Below, one piece after another: positions 35,456 to 43,790 of a stretch of 64,000 nt of DNA. Under the pieces are notes generated by a model. That model made no database searches and was not told the DNA's origin. It saw only the letters and a list, made by a program, of their open reading frames with translations. This DNA comes from Christiangramia lutea (GTDB lineage Bacteria; Bacteroidota; Bacteroidia; Flavobacteriales; Flavobacteriaceae). The position numbers were made by a program, and so were the translations under genes. Positions within the stretch are counted from its first letter, which is position 1. Every line of letters starts with the position of its first letter. The stretch lies in NCBI RefSeq assembly GCF_022489035.1, contig NZ_JAKVTV010000003.1:124001-188000 (forward strand). The letters are read 5' to 3'.

Positions 35456-36460
35456 ATGGACGAAGCAAGAAGTATTGTAACCGATATTCAAAAAGGAAAT
35501 ATAAAGCCAATTTATTTTCTAATGGGAGAGGAGCCTTATTATATAGACAGGATTTCTGATTTCATCGCAGAAAATGTTCTCTCTGATGAGGAAAGAGGTT
35601 TCAATCAAATGGTTATTTACGGAAGAGATACGAATATCGACGATATTGTAAGTAATGCCAAGCGATATCCCATGATGGCAGAAAAGCAGGTAGTGATCGT
35701 GAAGGAAGCACAGGATCTTTCCAGAACCATCGAAAAATTAGTTGATTACGCAGCCAACCCCCAGCCAACTACTGTTCTGGTGGTTTGTTATAAGTATAAG
35801 AAAATAGATAAGAGGAAAAAACTGCATAAGGCTGTCTCTAAATCCGGGGTAATTTTTGAGGGGAAACGTTTATATGAAAACCAGGTAGGTGACTGGATCA
35901 TTAAAACCATGAAAAGCCGTGGATTCGGGATCTCGCCAAAAGCAGCCCAGATGCTGGTGGAATTCCTCGGAACCGACCTTGGAAAAATAGATAATGAACT
36001 TCAGAAATTACAGCTCATCTGTCCGGAAGGAACTACGATTAGTCCGGAGATCATCGAGGAGAATATTGGAATAAGTAAGGACTTCAATAATTTCGAGTTA
36101 CGAAAAGCGATCGGCGAAAAAGATACCTTACGAGCTCATCGCATTATCAATTATTTTGCTCAAAACCCGAAGGATAATCCTTTAGTTGTGACTATTTCTC
36201 TTTTGTTTTCATATTTCTCACAAATACTACAATATCATGGACTTCATGATAAGTCTAAAGGTGCAGTGGCAAAACAGCTCAAGGTAAATCCTTATTTTGT
36301 TAGTGATTATGTTACGGCAGCCAGAAATTATCCAATGAAAAAAGTTAGCCGGGCCATAAGTTTACTTCAGGAAACCGATGTGAAAAGTAAAGGTGTTGGA
36401 GCTGCGAACGTTTCCCAGGGAGATCTTTTAAAAGAGTTGTTGGTGAAAATAATGAACTAA
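35456..36460 (+). CDS. holA: DNA polymerase III subunit delta
   Basis: A 334-residue clamp-loader delta subunit, which opens the beta sliding clamp. N-terminal IKPIYFLMGEEPYYIDRISD is the HolA signature; a degenerate AAA+ domain (about 10-200) follows, including QVVIVKEAQDL. The C-terminal collar region (DFNNFELRKAIGEKD, LSYFSQILQYH-like helices) completes it. Length is typical. It is divergent from the HSDR_N gene (84 bp between starts) and followed 3 bp later by menA, so the transcript may read into the menaquinone genes. Confidence 0.94.
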   Translation: MDEARSIVTDIQKGNIKPIYFLMGEEPYYIDRISDFIAENVLSDEERGFNQMVIYGRDTNIDDIVSNAKRYPMMAEKQVVIVKEAQDLSRTIEKLVDYAANPQPTTVLVVCYKYKKIDKRKKLHKAVSKSGVIFEGKRLYENQVGDWIIKTMKSRGFGISPKAAQMLVEFLGTDLGKIDNELQKLQLICPEGTTISPEIIEENIGISKDFNNFELRKAIGEKDTLRAHRIINYFAQNPKDNPLVVTISLLFSYFSQILQYHGLHDKSKGAVAKQLKVNPYFVSDYVTAARNYPMKKVSRAISLLQETDVKSKGVGAANVSQGDLLKELLVKIMN

Positions 36461-36463
36461 GAA

Positions 36464-37366
36464 ATGAGTAAATTTTCATCCTGGATAAATGCCGCGAGGC
36501 TTAGAACCCTGCCACTTTCCATTTCCGGTATTTTTGTAGGGAGTGCGATTGCGGCGCAAGAAGGATATTTCAATCTGGCTATTTTTAGCCTGGCCATAGG
36601 TACCACCTTAGGATTGCAGGTGCTTTCAAATTTTGCGAATGATTATGGTGATGGGGTCAAAGGAACCGACAATGATGAAAGGATAGGGCCGGCAAGGGCC
36701 ATTCAAAGTGGTTTAATCACCCAAAAAGAAATGAAGGAAGCAATGTTTGTGACTGCTGCTACAACCCTTGTTCTTGCTATTCTACTAATTTACGCGGCTT
36801 TTGGCGGCGAAAAATTACTTTCAGCTCTAATATTCTTTATTCTGGGTGTTGCAGCAATAGTTTCGGCTATTAAATATACTGTAGGGAATTCAGCTTATGG
36901 GTATCGGGGTATGGGAGATATTTTCGTTTTTATCTTCTTTGGTCTGGTAGCAGTTTATGGTTCTTATTATTTATATAGTCAGGACCATGAGTTCACCAGT
37001 ATCTTTCCGGCAATATCTATTGGGCTGCTAAGTGTAGCCGTTTTGAATCTGAATAACCTTCGAGATAGAGTATCTGATGAAAAAGCAGGTAAATTCACTC
37101 TCGTTGTAAAATTAGGGGAGAAAAGGGCCAAGGCATATCATTACTTTTTGATCATAGGCGCCTTGTTTTTCTTTTTAATGTATTCTGTAACAAGTAGTTC
37201 AGAACTCAACGATCTTATATACATTTTTGCCTTTGTTCCACTAATTCTTCATTTGATCAGGGTATTTAATAATAAGGATCCAAAACTTTTAGATCCTGAA
37301 CTTAAGATCGTGGCACTTTCAACTTTTGGAGTTTCAGTATTGTTTTCAATTGGTTTGCTTTGGTAG
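36464..37366 (+). CDS. menA: 1,4-dihydroxy-2-naphthoate polyprenyltransferase
   Basis: A 300-residue integral membrane prenyltransferase of the UbiA superfamily that attaches the polyprenyl chain to DHNA in menaquinone synthesis. The first Asp-rich motif is in NFANDYGDGVKGTDNDER (NDYxDxxxGxD) and the second in LNLNNLRDRVSDEKAGK. About eight or nine membrane helices are visible. The N-terminal WINAARLRTLPLSI is typical of MenA. It follows holA by 3 bp and precedes the UPF0173 hydrolase by 92 bp. Confidence 0.95.
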   Translation: MSKFSSWINAARLRTLPLSISGIFVGSAIAAQEGYFNLAIFSLAIGTTLGLQVLSNFANDYGDGVKGTDNDERIGPARAIQSGLITQKEMKEAMFVTAATTLVLAILLIYAAFGGEKLLSALIFFILGVAAIVSAIKYTVGNSAYGYRGMGDIFVFIFFGLVAVYGSYYLYSQDHEFTSIFPAISIGLLSVAVLNLNNLRDRVSDEKAGKFTLVVKLGEKRAKAYHYFLIIGALFFFLMYSVTSSSELNDLIYIFAFVPLILHLIRVFNNKDPKLLDPELKIVALSTFGVSVLFSIGLLW

Positions 37367-37458
37367 CTATAGGCCAAGTTTAACAAAATTATATACCCTG
37401 TCTTATTTTGGTTTTTTAGTGAATGCTTATTTTTATGAAAACCAACTTTTTTTAGATC

Positions 37459-38139
37459 ATGAAAATTACATTTTACGGCCAGAATACCCTGGCATTGAAA
37501 ATAGGAGATATTAATGTATTGGTAGATCCATTCGTTACCGGTAATGACCTTGCAAAGGACAAGGTGGATATAAAGGATATAAAAGCCGATTATATTTTAC
37601 TTACCCATGCTCACCAGGATCATACGCTGGATGCCGAGGCTATTGCTAAAAATACGGGCGCTATTATTGTGAGTAATTATGAGATCGCTAATCATTATGA
37701 AGCCAAAGGCTTTGAAGTACATCCCATGAATCATGGTGGAAGCTGGGACTTTGAATTTGGTAAGGTAAAATATGTGAACGCAATTCATACTAGTTCTTTT
37801 CCAGACGGAAGTTATGGAGGGCAACCCGGAGGATTTGTAATAGAAGGAGAGCATAAGAACGTATATATAGCAGGGGATACAGCATTAACCATGGATATGA
37901 AACTAATCCCTATGCAAACAAATCTTGATCTTGCCGTTTTACCAATCGGGGATAATTTCACCATGGGAGTAGAGGATGCTATTATCGCAAGTGACTTTAT
38001 AGAGTGCGATAAGATCTTAGGCTGCCACTATGATACTTTTGGTTATATAGAAATAGACCACGAGGAAGCGAAAAGGAAATTCTATGAAAAAGGGAAGGAT
38101 CTTATGCTTCTTGAAATAGGTGAAGCAATAGAATTGTAA
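37459..38139 (+). CDS. UPF0173-type metallo-beta-lactamase-fold hydrolase
   Basis: A 226-residue metal-dependent hydrolase of the metallo-beta-lactamase fold (UPF0173). Metal-binding motif THAHQDH is at about residues 50-56; VDPFVTGN (strand), IAGDTALT with its metal Asp, and GCHYDTFG with the C-terminal His are present. There is no signal peptide, so it is cytoplasmic. The gene sits between menA and menC with a 3-bp gap to menC, so a hydrolytic step or housekeeping role in the menaquinone pathway can be suspected (for example DHNA-CoA thioester hydrolysis), but this is inference. Confidence 0.91.
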   Translation: MKITFYGQNTLALKIGDINVLVDPFVTGNDLAKDKVDIKDIKADYILLTHAHQDHTLDAEAIAKNTGAIIVSNYEIANHYEAKGFEVHPMNHGGSWDFEFGKVKYVNAIHTSSFPDGSYGGQPGGFVIEGEHKNVYIAGDTALTMDMKLIPMQTNLDLAVLPIGDNFTMGVEDAIIASDFIECDKILGCHYDTFGYIEIDHEEAKRKFYEKGKDLMLLEIGEAIEL

Positions 38140-38142
38140 TAG

Positions 38143-39177
38143 ATGACAGCAGACTATAAAAAGTACATACTTAATTTTAAACGCCCCAGTGGAACTTCCC
38201 GGGGCGTTCTTACTGAAAAAGAGACCTGGTTTCTTAAAATTTCTGATGGGAATAATTTTGGGATAGGGGAATGTGGGATCCTGAGAAGCCTGAGCTATGA
38301 TGACCGTCCAGATTATGAGGAAAAACTAAAATGGGTCTGTAATAATATTAATTTAGGGAAAGATATGCTTTGGGAGGAACTCAGGGAATTTCCCAGTATT
38401 CAGTTTGGGGTGGAAATGGCTTTTAAAAGCCTAAATTCAAAAGATCCCTTTTTATTATTTCCTTCAGAATTTACCGCCAGAAAAGATTCTATACCAATCA
38501 ATGGACTTGTTTGGATGGGTGACGAAGGCTTCATGAAAGAGCAGATCTCACAGAAACTGGATGCCGGTTTCAACTGTATCAAATTAAAGATTGGGGCAAT
38601 CGATTTTGAAACCGAACTTAATATTTTAAAGTCTGTAAGGGATAATTTTTCTGAAGATAAAATTGAGCTTAGAGTTGATGCCAACGGTGCTTTTTCTCCA
38701 GAAGAGGCATTGGAAAAATTAGGGGTGCTTTCTCAATTCAAATTACACAGTATAGAGCAACCAATAAAACAGGGCCAAATCAAAGAGATGGCTGAGCTTT
38801 GTAGAAAAACGCCTCTTCCAATAGCCCTGGATGAAGAATTAATTGGAGTAACCGATGTAACAGACAAACAAATCCTGATACAAACTATTAAACCGCAATA
38901 TGTAATCTTTAAACCAAGCCTGATAGGTGGCTTTAAAGGGACTGAGGAATGGAAGGAGATTTGTGAGACTCAGGGGATAAAATGGTGGATCACAAGTGCG
39001 TTGGAAAGCAATATTGGTCTTAATGCCATCTCTCAGTGGACCTACACTTTAAATCCTGATCTTCCACAAGGACTAGGTACTGGTGGTTTATATACCAATA
39101 ATTTTGATAGCCCCCTGGAAATAAACAACGGGAATATTAAATATAATAACTCCAAAAACTGGGAATTTAATCTATAG
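38143..39177 (+). CDS. menC: o-Succinylbenzoate synthase (enolase superfamily)
   Basis: A 344-residue MenC, which dehydrates SHCHC to o-succinylbenzoate in menaquinone synthesis. Enolase-superfamily residues are seen in CIKLKIGAIDF (KxK general acid/base), LRVDANGAFS and HSIEQPIKQG plus PIALDEELIG (three metal ligands D, E, D), and FKPSLIGGFKG (the second catalytic Lys). Placement between menA and menE excludes muconate cycloisomerase or dipeptide epimerase as first guess. It is 3 bp after the UPF0173 gene. Confidence 0.93.
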   Translation: MTADYKKYILNFKRPSGTSRGVLTEKETWFLKISDGNNFGIGECGILRSLSYDDRPDYEEKLKWVCNNINLGKDMLWEELREFPSIQFGVEMAFKSLNSKDPFLLFPSEFTARKDSIPINGLVWMGDEGFMKEQISQKLDAGFNCIKLKIGAIDFETELNILKSVRDNFSEDKIELRVDANGAFSPEEALEKLGVLSQFKLHSIEQPIKQGQIKEMAELCRKTPLPIALDEELIGVTDVTDKQILIQTIKPQYVIFKPSLIGGFKGTEEWKEICETQGIKWWITSALESNIGLNAISQWTYTLNPDLPQGLGTGGLYTNNFDSPLEINNGNIKYNNSKNWEFNL

Positions 39178-39184
39178 GAAATAT

Positions 39185-40099
39185 ATGTATATAGCACAGG
39201 CATTCAGGTATTCGCATTCATTCTGGCGATATTTAGTTATTCCGGTTTTATTCTTCGGACTTATGGCTCTTAATTACGTATTCATTGAGATGATGGATAT
39301 AGATGTTGGACAGGTAATGCGGGATGAGATTGCCCGTAAGGGATCAAACCGTGTTCTGGTTGAAAACCTCGCAGCTTTTGTAATATTTCTTGCAGGCTTG
39401 TTTTTATGGGTGAAGTATGTCCATAATCAGCCGCTAAAGGCGTTAACAACCACCCGTAAAGAGGTAGACTGGAGCAGGTTTTGGTTTGCTTTTATTCTTG
39501 TTGCTGTATTCAATATTGTGGTGACCCTCTTTGATTATTTTTCCAATCCGCAGGATTTCGCCATTAATTTCCAGCTTGAACCTTTCCTGTATTTACTGCT
39601 TATATCAGTTATTTTGATTCCAATACAAACCAGTTTCGAAGAATATTTCTTTCGCGGTTATCTTATGCAAGGACTTGGGATCCTGGTTAGAAATCGCTGG
39701 ATACCATTGATACTCACTTCGGTGATCTTTGGTGGATTGCATTATTTTAATCCTGAAGTGACGAAACTTGGTGATATCATTATGATCTATTATATAGGAA
39801 CTGGTTTTATGCTGGGTATCATGACCCTGATGGATGAAGGTCTCGAGCTCGCTCTTGGATTTCATGCAGCCAATAACCTGATAACTGCTTTACTGGTGAC
39901 TGCCGACTGGACCGCTTTTCAAACCCATTCGATCTTTAAGGATATATCTGAACCATCTGCTGGCTGGGACGTCTTGATTCCGGTCTTTATAATTTATCCT
40001 TTGTTTCTGTTTATCATGGCAAGAAAGTATAAATGGACGAACTGGAAAGAGAAATTATTTGGCAAGGTTGAAAAACCTCAGGCCCTGGAGATCGAATAG
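39185..40099 (+). CDS. CPBP family intramembrane metalloprotease
   Basis: A 304-residue membrane protein of the CPBP/Abi family (Rce1-like). Motif 1 is in QTSFEEYFFRGYLMQGLG (EExxxR), motif 2 in SVIFGGLHYFNPE (FxxxH) and motif 3 in LALGFHAANNLI (HxxxN/B). Six to eight membrane helices are visible. Family members cleave peptides in the membrane or act as immunity or anchoring proteins; its role among the men genes is unknown. The start is 7 bp after the menC stop. Confidence 0.92.
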   Translation: MYIAQAFRYSHSFWRYLVIPVLFFGLMALNYVFIEMMDIDVGQVMRDEIARKGSNRVLVENLAAFVIFLAGLFLWVKYVHNQPLKALTTTRKEVDWSRFWFAFILVAVFNIVVTLFDYFSNPQDFAINFQLEPFLYLLLISVILIPIQTSFEEYFFRGYLMQGLGILVRNRWIPLILTSVIFGGLHYFNPEVTKLGDIIMIYYIGTGFMLGIMTLMDEGLELALGFHAANNLITALLVTADWTAFQTHSIFKDISEPSAGWDVLIPVFIIYPLFLFIMARKYKWTNWKEKLFGKVEKPQALEIE

Positions 40100-40238
40100 A
40101 ATATTTGTAGCATATAGGTTAAAATTGGTTTAGTGCCAAGATTGGATTGGAATTCCTAAATGTTTCTGAACATATTTAAGAATTTCATTTCATTTTGTTA
40201 ACTTTAAGTCATTACTTATTAACCATTTTTGTCTAAAT

Positions 40239-41336
40239 ATGCCAAACAGCTACAAAATCCCTGAAACGCATCCCAACTTTCAGCTGAACAAAAGGCACTT
40301 TACCAATTCTGAATTGAAACAGGTAGCATACAGCTATATCAAGGAAGGAGAGCCATACGAACAGCAAATAGGTAGTTTCTTATTGGATTGGTTAAAACCA
40401 TCCTCTTTTATAGAAGTATATACTTCCGGATCTACAGGAAAACCAAAAAAGATAAGGCTCAAGAAGCAGCATATGGTAAACTCTGCCCTGGCTACTTCCA
40501 GGTTTTTCGATCTGCCTGCAAAAACAACAGCTTTATTATGTTTACCTGCAGAATATATAGCAGGGAAGATGATGCTGGTTAGGGCAATGTTCCTGGGTTG
40601 GGACCTGGATACAATTCCACCATCGTCAAACCCATTAGATAATTTATTCAAGGTTTATGATTTCTCTGCAATGACTCCATTTCAATTGGATAATTCAATA
40701 GCTAGACTACATTTGGTTAAAAAGCTAATAATAGGTGGAGGTGCGGTTTCTCCTCGTTTGAGAAATATGTTGAAGGATGTAGACACCAGGATCTTCGAAA
40801 CTTATGGCATGACAGAAACTTCAAGTCATATTGCTGCCAAAAAGCTAAATTCAAGAAAGAAGCGGAAAGGGGACAGGCCATTTAAACTAATGCCTAATGT
40901 GAGCATCGCACAGGATGAAAGAGGCTGTCTCATTATAAAAGCGCCAAATGTTCTTGATGAGGAGATAGTAACTAATGATGTGGTAGAAATAGTAACCTAC
41001 AAGAAATTTTTCTGGAAAGGCAGATATGATAACGTGATAAATTCAGGGGGTATTAAACTGCATCCAGAACAGATCGAGCAAAAACTCAATAAGGTTCTGG
41101 ACCATAGATTTTTTGTAACCTCGATGCCAGATGAATCTTTAGGAAATAAACTCGTATTGTTCGTAGAGGATGACTTTTCAGAAAAAAAAATTGATGAGCT
41201 TCTGGATAAGATAAGTGGTGTGAAATCACTAGATAAATATGAAAAGCCAAAAAAGATTTATCTCATAGAAAAGTTTGAAGAAACGCCTAACGGAAAAATA
41301 CACAGAGAGAATACTTTGAAAAGCAAAGTTTCATAG
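40239..41336 (+). CDS. menE: O-succinylbenzoate-CoA ligase, short form
   Basis: A 365-residue adenylate-forming enzyme that activates o-succinylbenzoate as the CoA ester in menaquinone synthesis. The P-loop TSGSTGKPKKIRL is at about residue 64, the adenine motif ETYGMTETSSH near 188, and the C-terminal YDNVINSGGIKLHPEQIE and NGKIHRE (catalytic Lys) close the domain. It is shorter than the E. coli enzyme (about 450) because the N-terminal part before the P-loop is reduced; this seems normal for flavobacterial MenE. The 139-bp gap after the CPBP gene may hold its own promoter. Confidence 0.92.
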   Translation: MPNSYKIPETHPNFQLNKRHFTNSELKQVAYSYIKEGEPYEQQIGSFLLDWLKPSSFIEVYTSGSTGKPKKIRLKKQHMVNSALATSRFFDLPAKTTALLCLPAEYIAGKMMLVRAMFLGWDLDTIPPSSNPLDNLFKVYDFSAMTPFQLDNSIARLHLVKKLIIGGGAVSPRLRNMLKDVDTRIFETYGMTETSSHIAAKKLNSRKKRKGDRPFKLMPNVSIAQDERGCLIIKAPNVLDEEIVTNDVVEIVTYKKFFWKGRYDNVINSGGIKLHPEQIEQKLNKVLDHRFFVTSMPDESLGNKLVLFVEDDFSEKKIDELLDKISGVKSLDKYEKPKKIYLIEKFEETPNGKIHRENTLKSKVS

Positions 41337-41343
41337 GACATCA

Positions 41344-41874
41344 ATGAAAAAAGCTATCTTCTTTCTGTCAATTCTTACAGGTTTCTTTATGGAAAGCATA
41401 TTTGATTTTAATAGAAACTCAAACCTCTCCAATTGGACGATTGTTGAAGACCGGGTAATGGGAGGAGTTTCCACTGGAGAGTTTTTTTTAAATGAAGACG
41501 GCCATGCTGTTTTTACTGGAACAGTTTCTCTGGAAAATAATGGTGGGTTTGTTTCAGTAGATTATGATATGCCGCAGATGGAGATCGGTGAAAACAAATT
41601 TATTTTAGTGAGGTTAAAAGGCGACGGGAAGAATTATCAACTTAGGATTAAGAATGATGACAAGGTTTACTATTCATATGATTATGAATTCGAAACTACC
41701 GGTAAATGGCAGGAAGTAAAAATTCCCATCAGTGAAATGTCTCCAACTTTCCGTGGTAAGAAATTGAATAAACCAGATTTCAATCATTCACAACTAGATC
41801 AGATTACTTTTCTTATTAGCAATAAAAGAAATGAGGATTTCCAATTGCTAATAGATAAGATCGAATTGGAATAA
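41344..41874 (+). CDS. CIA30-family protein
   Basis: A 176-residue protein with a CIA30 (complex I intermediate-associated protein 30) jelly-roll domain: DRVMGGVSTGEF, GTVSLENNGGFVSVDY, VRLKGDGKNYQLRI and the closing FLISNKRNEDFQLLIDKIELE. A hydrophobic start (MKKAIFFLSILTGFF) looks like an export signal. The bacterial family has an uncertain role and is not evidence for complex I here. It starts 7 bp after menE, probably on the same mRNA. Confidence 0.89.
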   Translation: MKKAIFFLSILTGFFMESIFDFNRNSNLSNWTIVEDRVMGGVSTGEFFLNEDGHAVFTGTVSLENNGGFVSVDYDMPQMEIGENKFILVRLKGDGKNYQLRIKNDDKVYYSYDYEFETTGKWQEVKIPISEMSPTFRGKKLNKPDFNHSQLDQITFLISNKRNEDFQLLIDKIELE

Positions 41875-41914
41875 TTTTCTCATCTTAGGGGTTTAATTCC
41901 TATTCCATCCATTT

Positions 41915-43246
41915 ATGAAAAGAATATTTTTTGTCCTCCTCGTTCTATGTACTGGAATGAGTCATGCACAGGTATTGGCCGAAAGAGAACGATCTAAAGT
42001 AGCAGACGAAGTGCTATCCGTTCGTTTTAACGAACTTTTACCAGAATTAATGGACCGCTCTGATATCGATATGTGGGTTATAATTTCAAGGGAATATAAC
42101 GAAGATCCTGTGTTGCGAACCATGCTGCCTTCTACTTGGTTAAATGCCCGTCGCAGAACAATACTGGTTTTTTATAGAGATCAAAAGAATGATTCAATCG
42201 AAAAACTGGCAATTGCGAGGTATAATATTGGAGATAATATTGAATCTGCCTGGAATAAAGAGGAACAGCCAGACCAGTGGAAGGCACTGGTTGAAATTAT
42301 CGAGAAAAGAGAACCTTCAAAAATTGGGATCAATATTTCAGAAAATTTCGGAATCGCCGATGGTTTGGTAAAAACCGATTATGATGAATTCATAGAAGCG
42401 TTGCCTGAAAAATATCATGACAAGGTAGTTTCAGCGGAAAAGCTGGCTATCGGCTGGATAGAATCTCGAACCCTTCGGGAAATGGTTATTTTTAGTGATC
42501 TCGTAGAGATTACTCATGATATTATTAAAGAAGCTTTCAGTACAAATGTAATTCAGCCAGGAGTTACCACAACCGATGATGTGGTCTGGTGGATGCGCCA
42601 GAAAGTTACTAATATGGGGATGGAAACCTGGTTTCATCCAACCGTGGATATTCAAAGAAGTTCTGAGAAACTTGTAGACCATATTGCGGCTTTTTCCGAT
42701 GAAAATGGGGATAGTGTAATTTTACCCGGAGATCTGGTGCACTGTGATTTCGGTATATCATACCTGAATTTAAATACAGATTGCCAGCAAATGGCTTATG
42801 TATTAAAGGATGACGAAACTAAGGCTCCTGAATTTCTACAGGAAGCCTTTAGGAAGGGTAATCAACTTCAGGATATACTAACCTCAAATTTCGAAACAGG
42901 TTTAAGTGGTAACGAGATCCTAAGAAGAAGCCTTACCCAGGCAAAAGAAAAAGGTTTAAAACCTTCAATCTATTCGCATCCTTTAGGGCTCTATGGACAT
43001 TCAGCAGGCCCCACCATTGGAATGTGGGATCAGCAGGATGGGGTGCCGGGAACCGGAGATTACCCACTTTTTGAAAATACTGTTTACGCCATAGAGTTGA
43101 ATACTGAAGTAGAAATTCCTGAATGGGGGAAAAGTGTTAGAATTATGCTTGAAGAGGCTGGTTTCTGGGGAGAAGACGGGTTCAGATATGTAAATAAAAG
43201 ACAAACAGATCTTATGCTAATCCCTTCGGATAAAGCTGAAAATTAA
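41915..43246 (+). CDS. Exported M24-family metallopeptidase (Xaa-Pro type)
   Basis: A 443-residue pita-bread fold peptidase with a signal peptide (MKRIFFVLLVLCTGMSHAQ). The N-terminal creatinase-like domain is at about 40-190. The catalytic domain has metal ligands in HCDFGISYLNLNTDCQQ (two Asp), LYGHSAGPTIGMWDQQ (His) and AIELNTEVEIPEWG plus MLEEAG (two Glu). It probably removes residues ahead of proline in periplasmic peptides. It starts 40 bp after the CIA30 gene and is convergent with DoxX; no good terminator follows. Confidence 0.91.
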   Translation: MKRIFFVLLVLCTGMSHAQVLAERERSKVADEVLSVRFNELLPELMDRSDIDMWVIISREYNEDPVLRTMLPSTWLNARRRTILVFYRDQKNDSIEKLAIARYNIGDNIESAWNKEEQPDQWKALVEIIEKREPSKIGINISENFGIADGLVKTDYDEFIEALPEKYHDKVVSAEKLAIGWIESRTLREMVIFSDLVEITHDIIKEAFSTNVIQPGVTTTDDVVWWMRQKVTNMGMETWFHPTVDIQRSSEKLVDHIAAFSDENGDSVILPGDLVHCDFGISYLNLNTDCQQMAYVLKDDETKAPEFLQEAFRKGNQLQDILTSNFETGLSGNEILRRSLTQAKEKGLKPSIYSHPLGLYGHSAGPTIGMWDQQDGVPGTGDYPLFENTVYAIELNTEVEIPEWGKSVRIMLEEAGFWGEDGFRYVNKRQTDLMLIPSDKAEN

Positions 43247-43259
43247 AAAGAGCCAAAGC

Positions 43260-43682
43260 CTAATATCCCATTTTCATTATATAGTCTGCGGAATGTTTCC
43301 CGGAACCATAAAAGATAAAGAAAATGGTAAATGCTAATACTATCAAGGCTAGAATTAGATTAGCTGCATTCATTACACCTACAAAATTGATAAGGATAGC
43401 TCCAATAAGAATAGGTATCTGGGCAATCAAAGCCCATCTGGTAAGCAACCCGAAAGCAACTAAGATTCCTCCTACCAGATGCGCTGGTGCCACATAATGA
43501 ACTACCAACATAATGCCTCCGAAACCCTTGAGAGGTTCAATCAATTCCACAAGCGTTTCCGTTTGAGAAATAAAATTAATGCCTTTGATAAAAAAGAAGA
43601 CACCAAGTGCAACTCTCAAAACGTCAAGCCAATAGTATGTGTGTGCATTGGCCCATTTATTAAGTGATTTAATACTTAACAT
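43260..43682 (-). CDS. DoxX family membrane protein
   Basis: A 140-residue four-helix DoxX protein. Visible features: LRVALGVFFFIKGINFIS, APAHLVGGILVAFGLLTRWALIAQIPILIGAI and the hydrophobic LILALIVLAFTIFFIFYGSG. The function of the family is unsettled (membrane redox or thiosulfate:quinone-associated). It ends 13 bp from the convergent M24 gene stop. It is different from the DoxX-like gene at 2394. Confidence 0.88.
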   Translation of the reverse strand: MLSIKSLNKWANAHTYYWLDVLRVALGVFFFIKGINFISQTETLVELIEPLKGFGGIMLVVHYVAPAHLVGGILVAFGLLTRWALIAQIPILIGAILINFVGVMNAANLILALIVLAFTIFFIFYGSGKHSADYIMKMGY

Positions 43683-43705
43683 AATGGAAAATTTACATTA
43701 AGTTA

Positions 43706-43736
43706 CTAAAAAACAACGAAATAACCTTGTTTTTAG
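43706..43736 (-). terminator. Weak AT-rich hairpin, possible terminator of the M1 operon
   Basis: CTAAAAAACAA and TTGTTTTTAG form an inverted repeat with one bulge around a 10-bp loop, between the M1 stop and the DoxX start. The stem is AT-rich, so a terminator or an operator for DoxX are both possible. Confidence 0.35.
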
Positions 43737-43790
43737 GGGCTTGAAATAGGTTTTGAAAGTACCTTGAGCTTCGAGAAATACAATTCGTTG

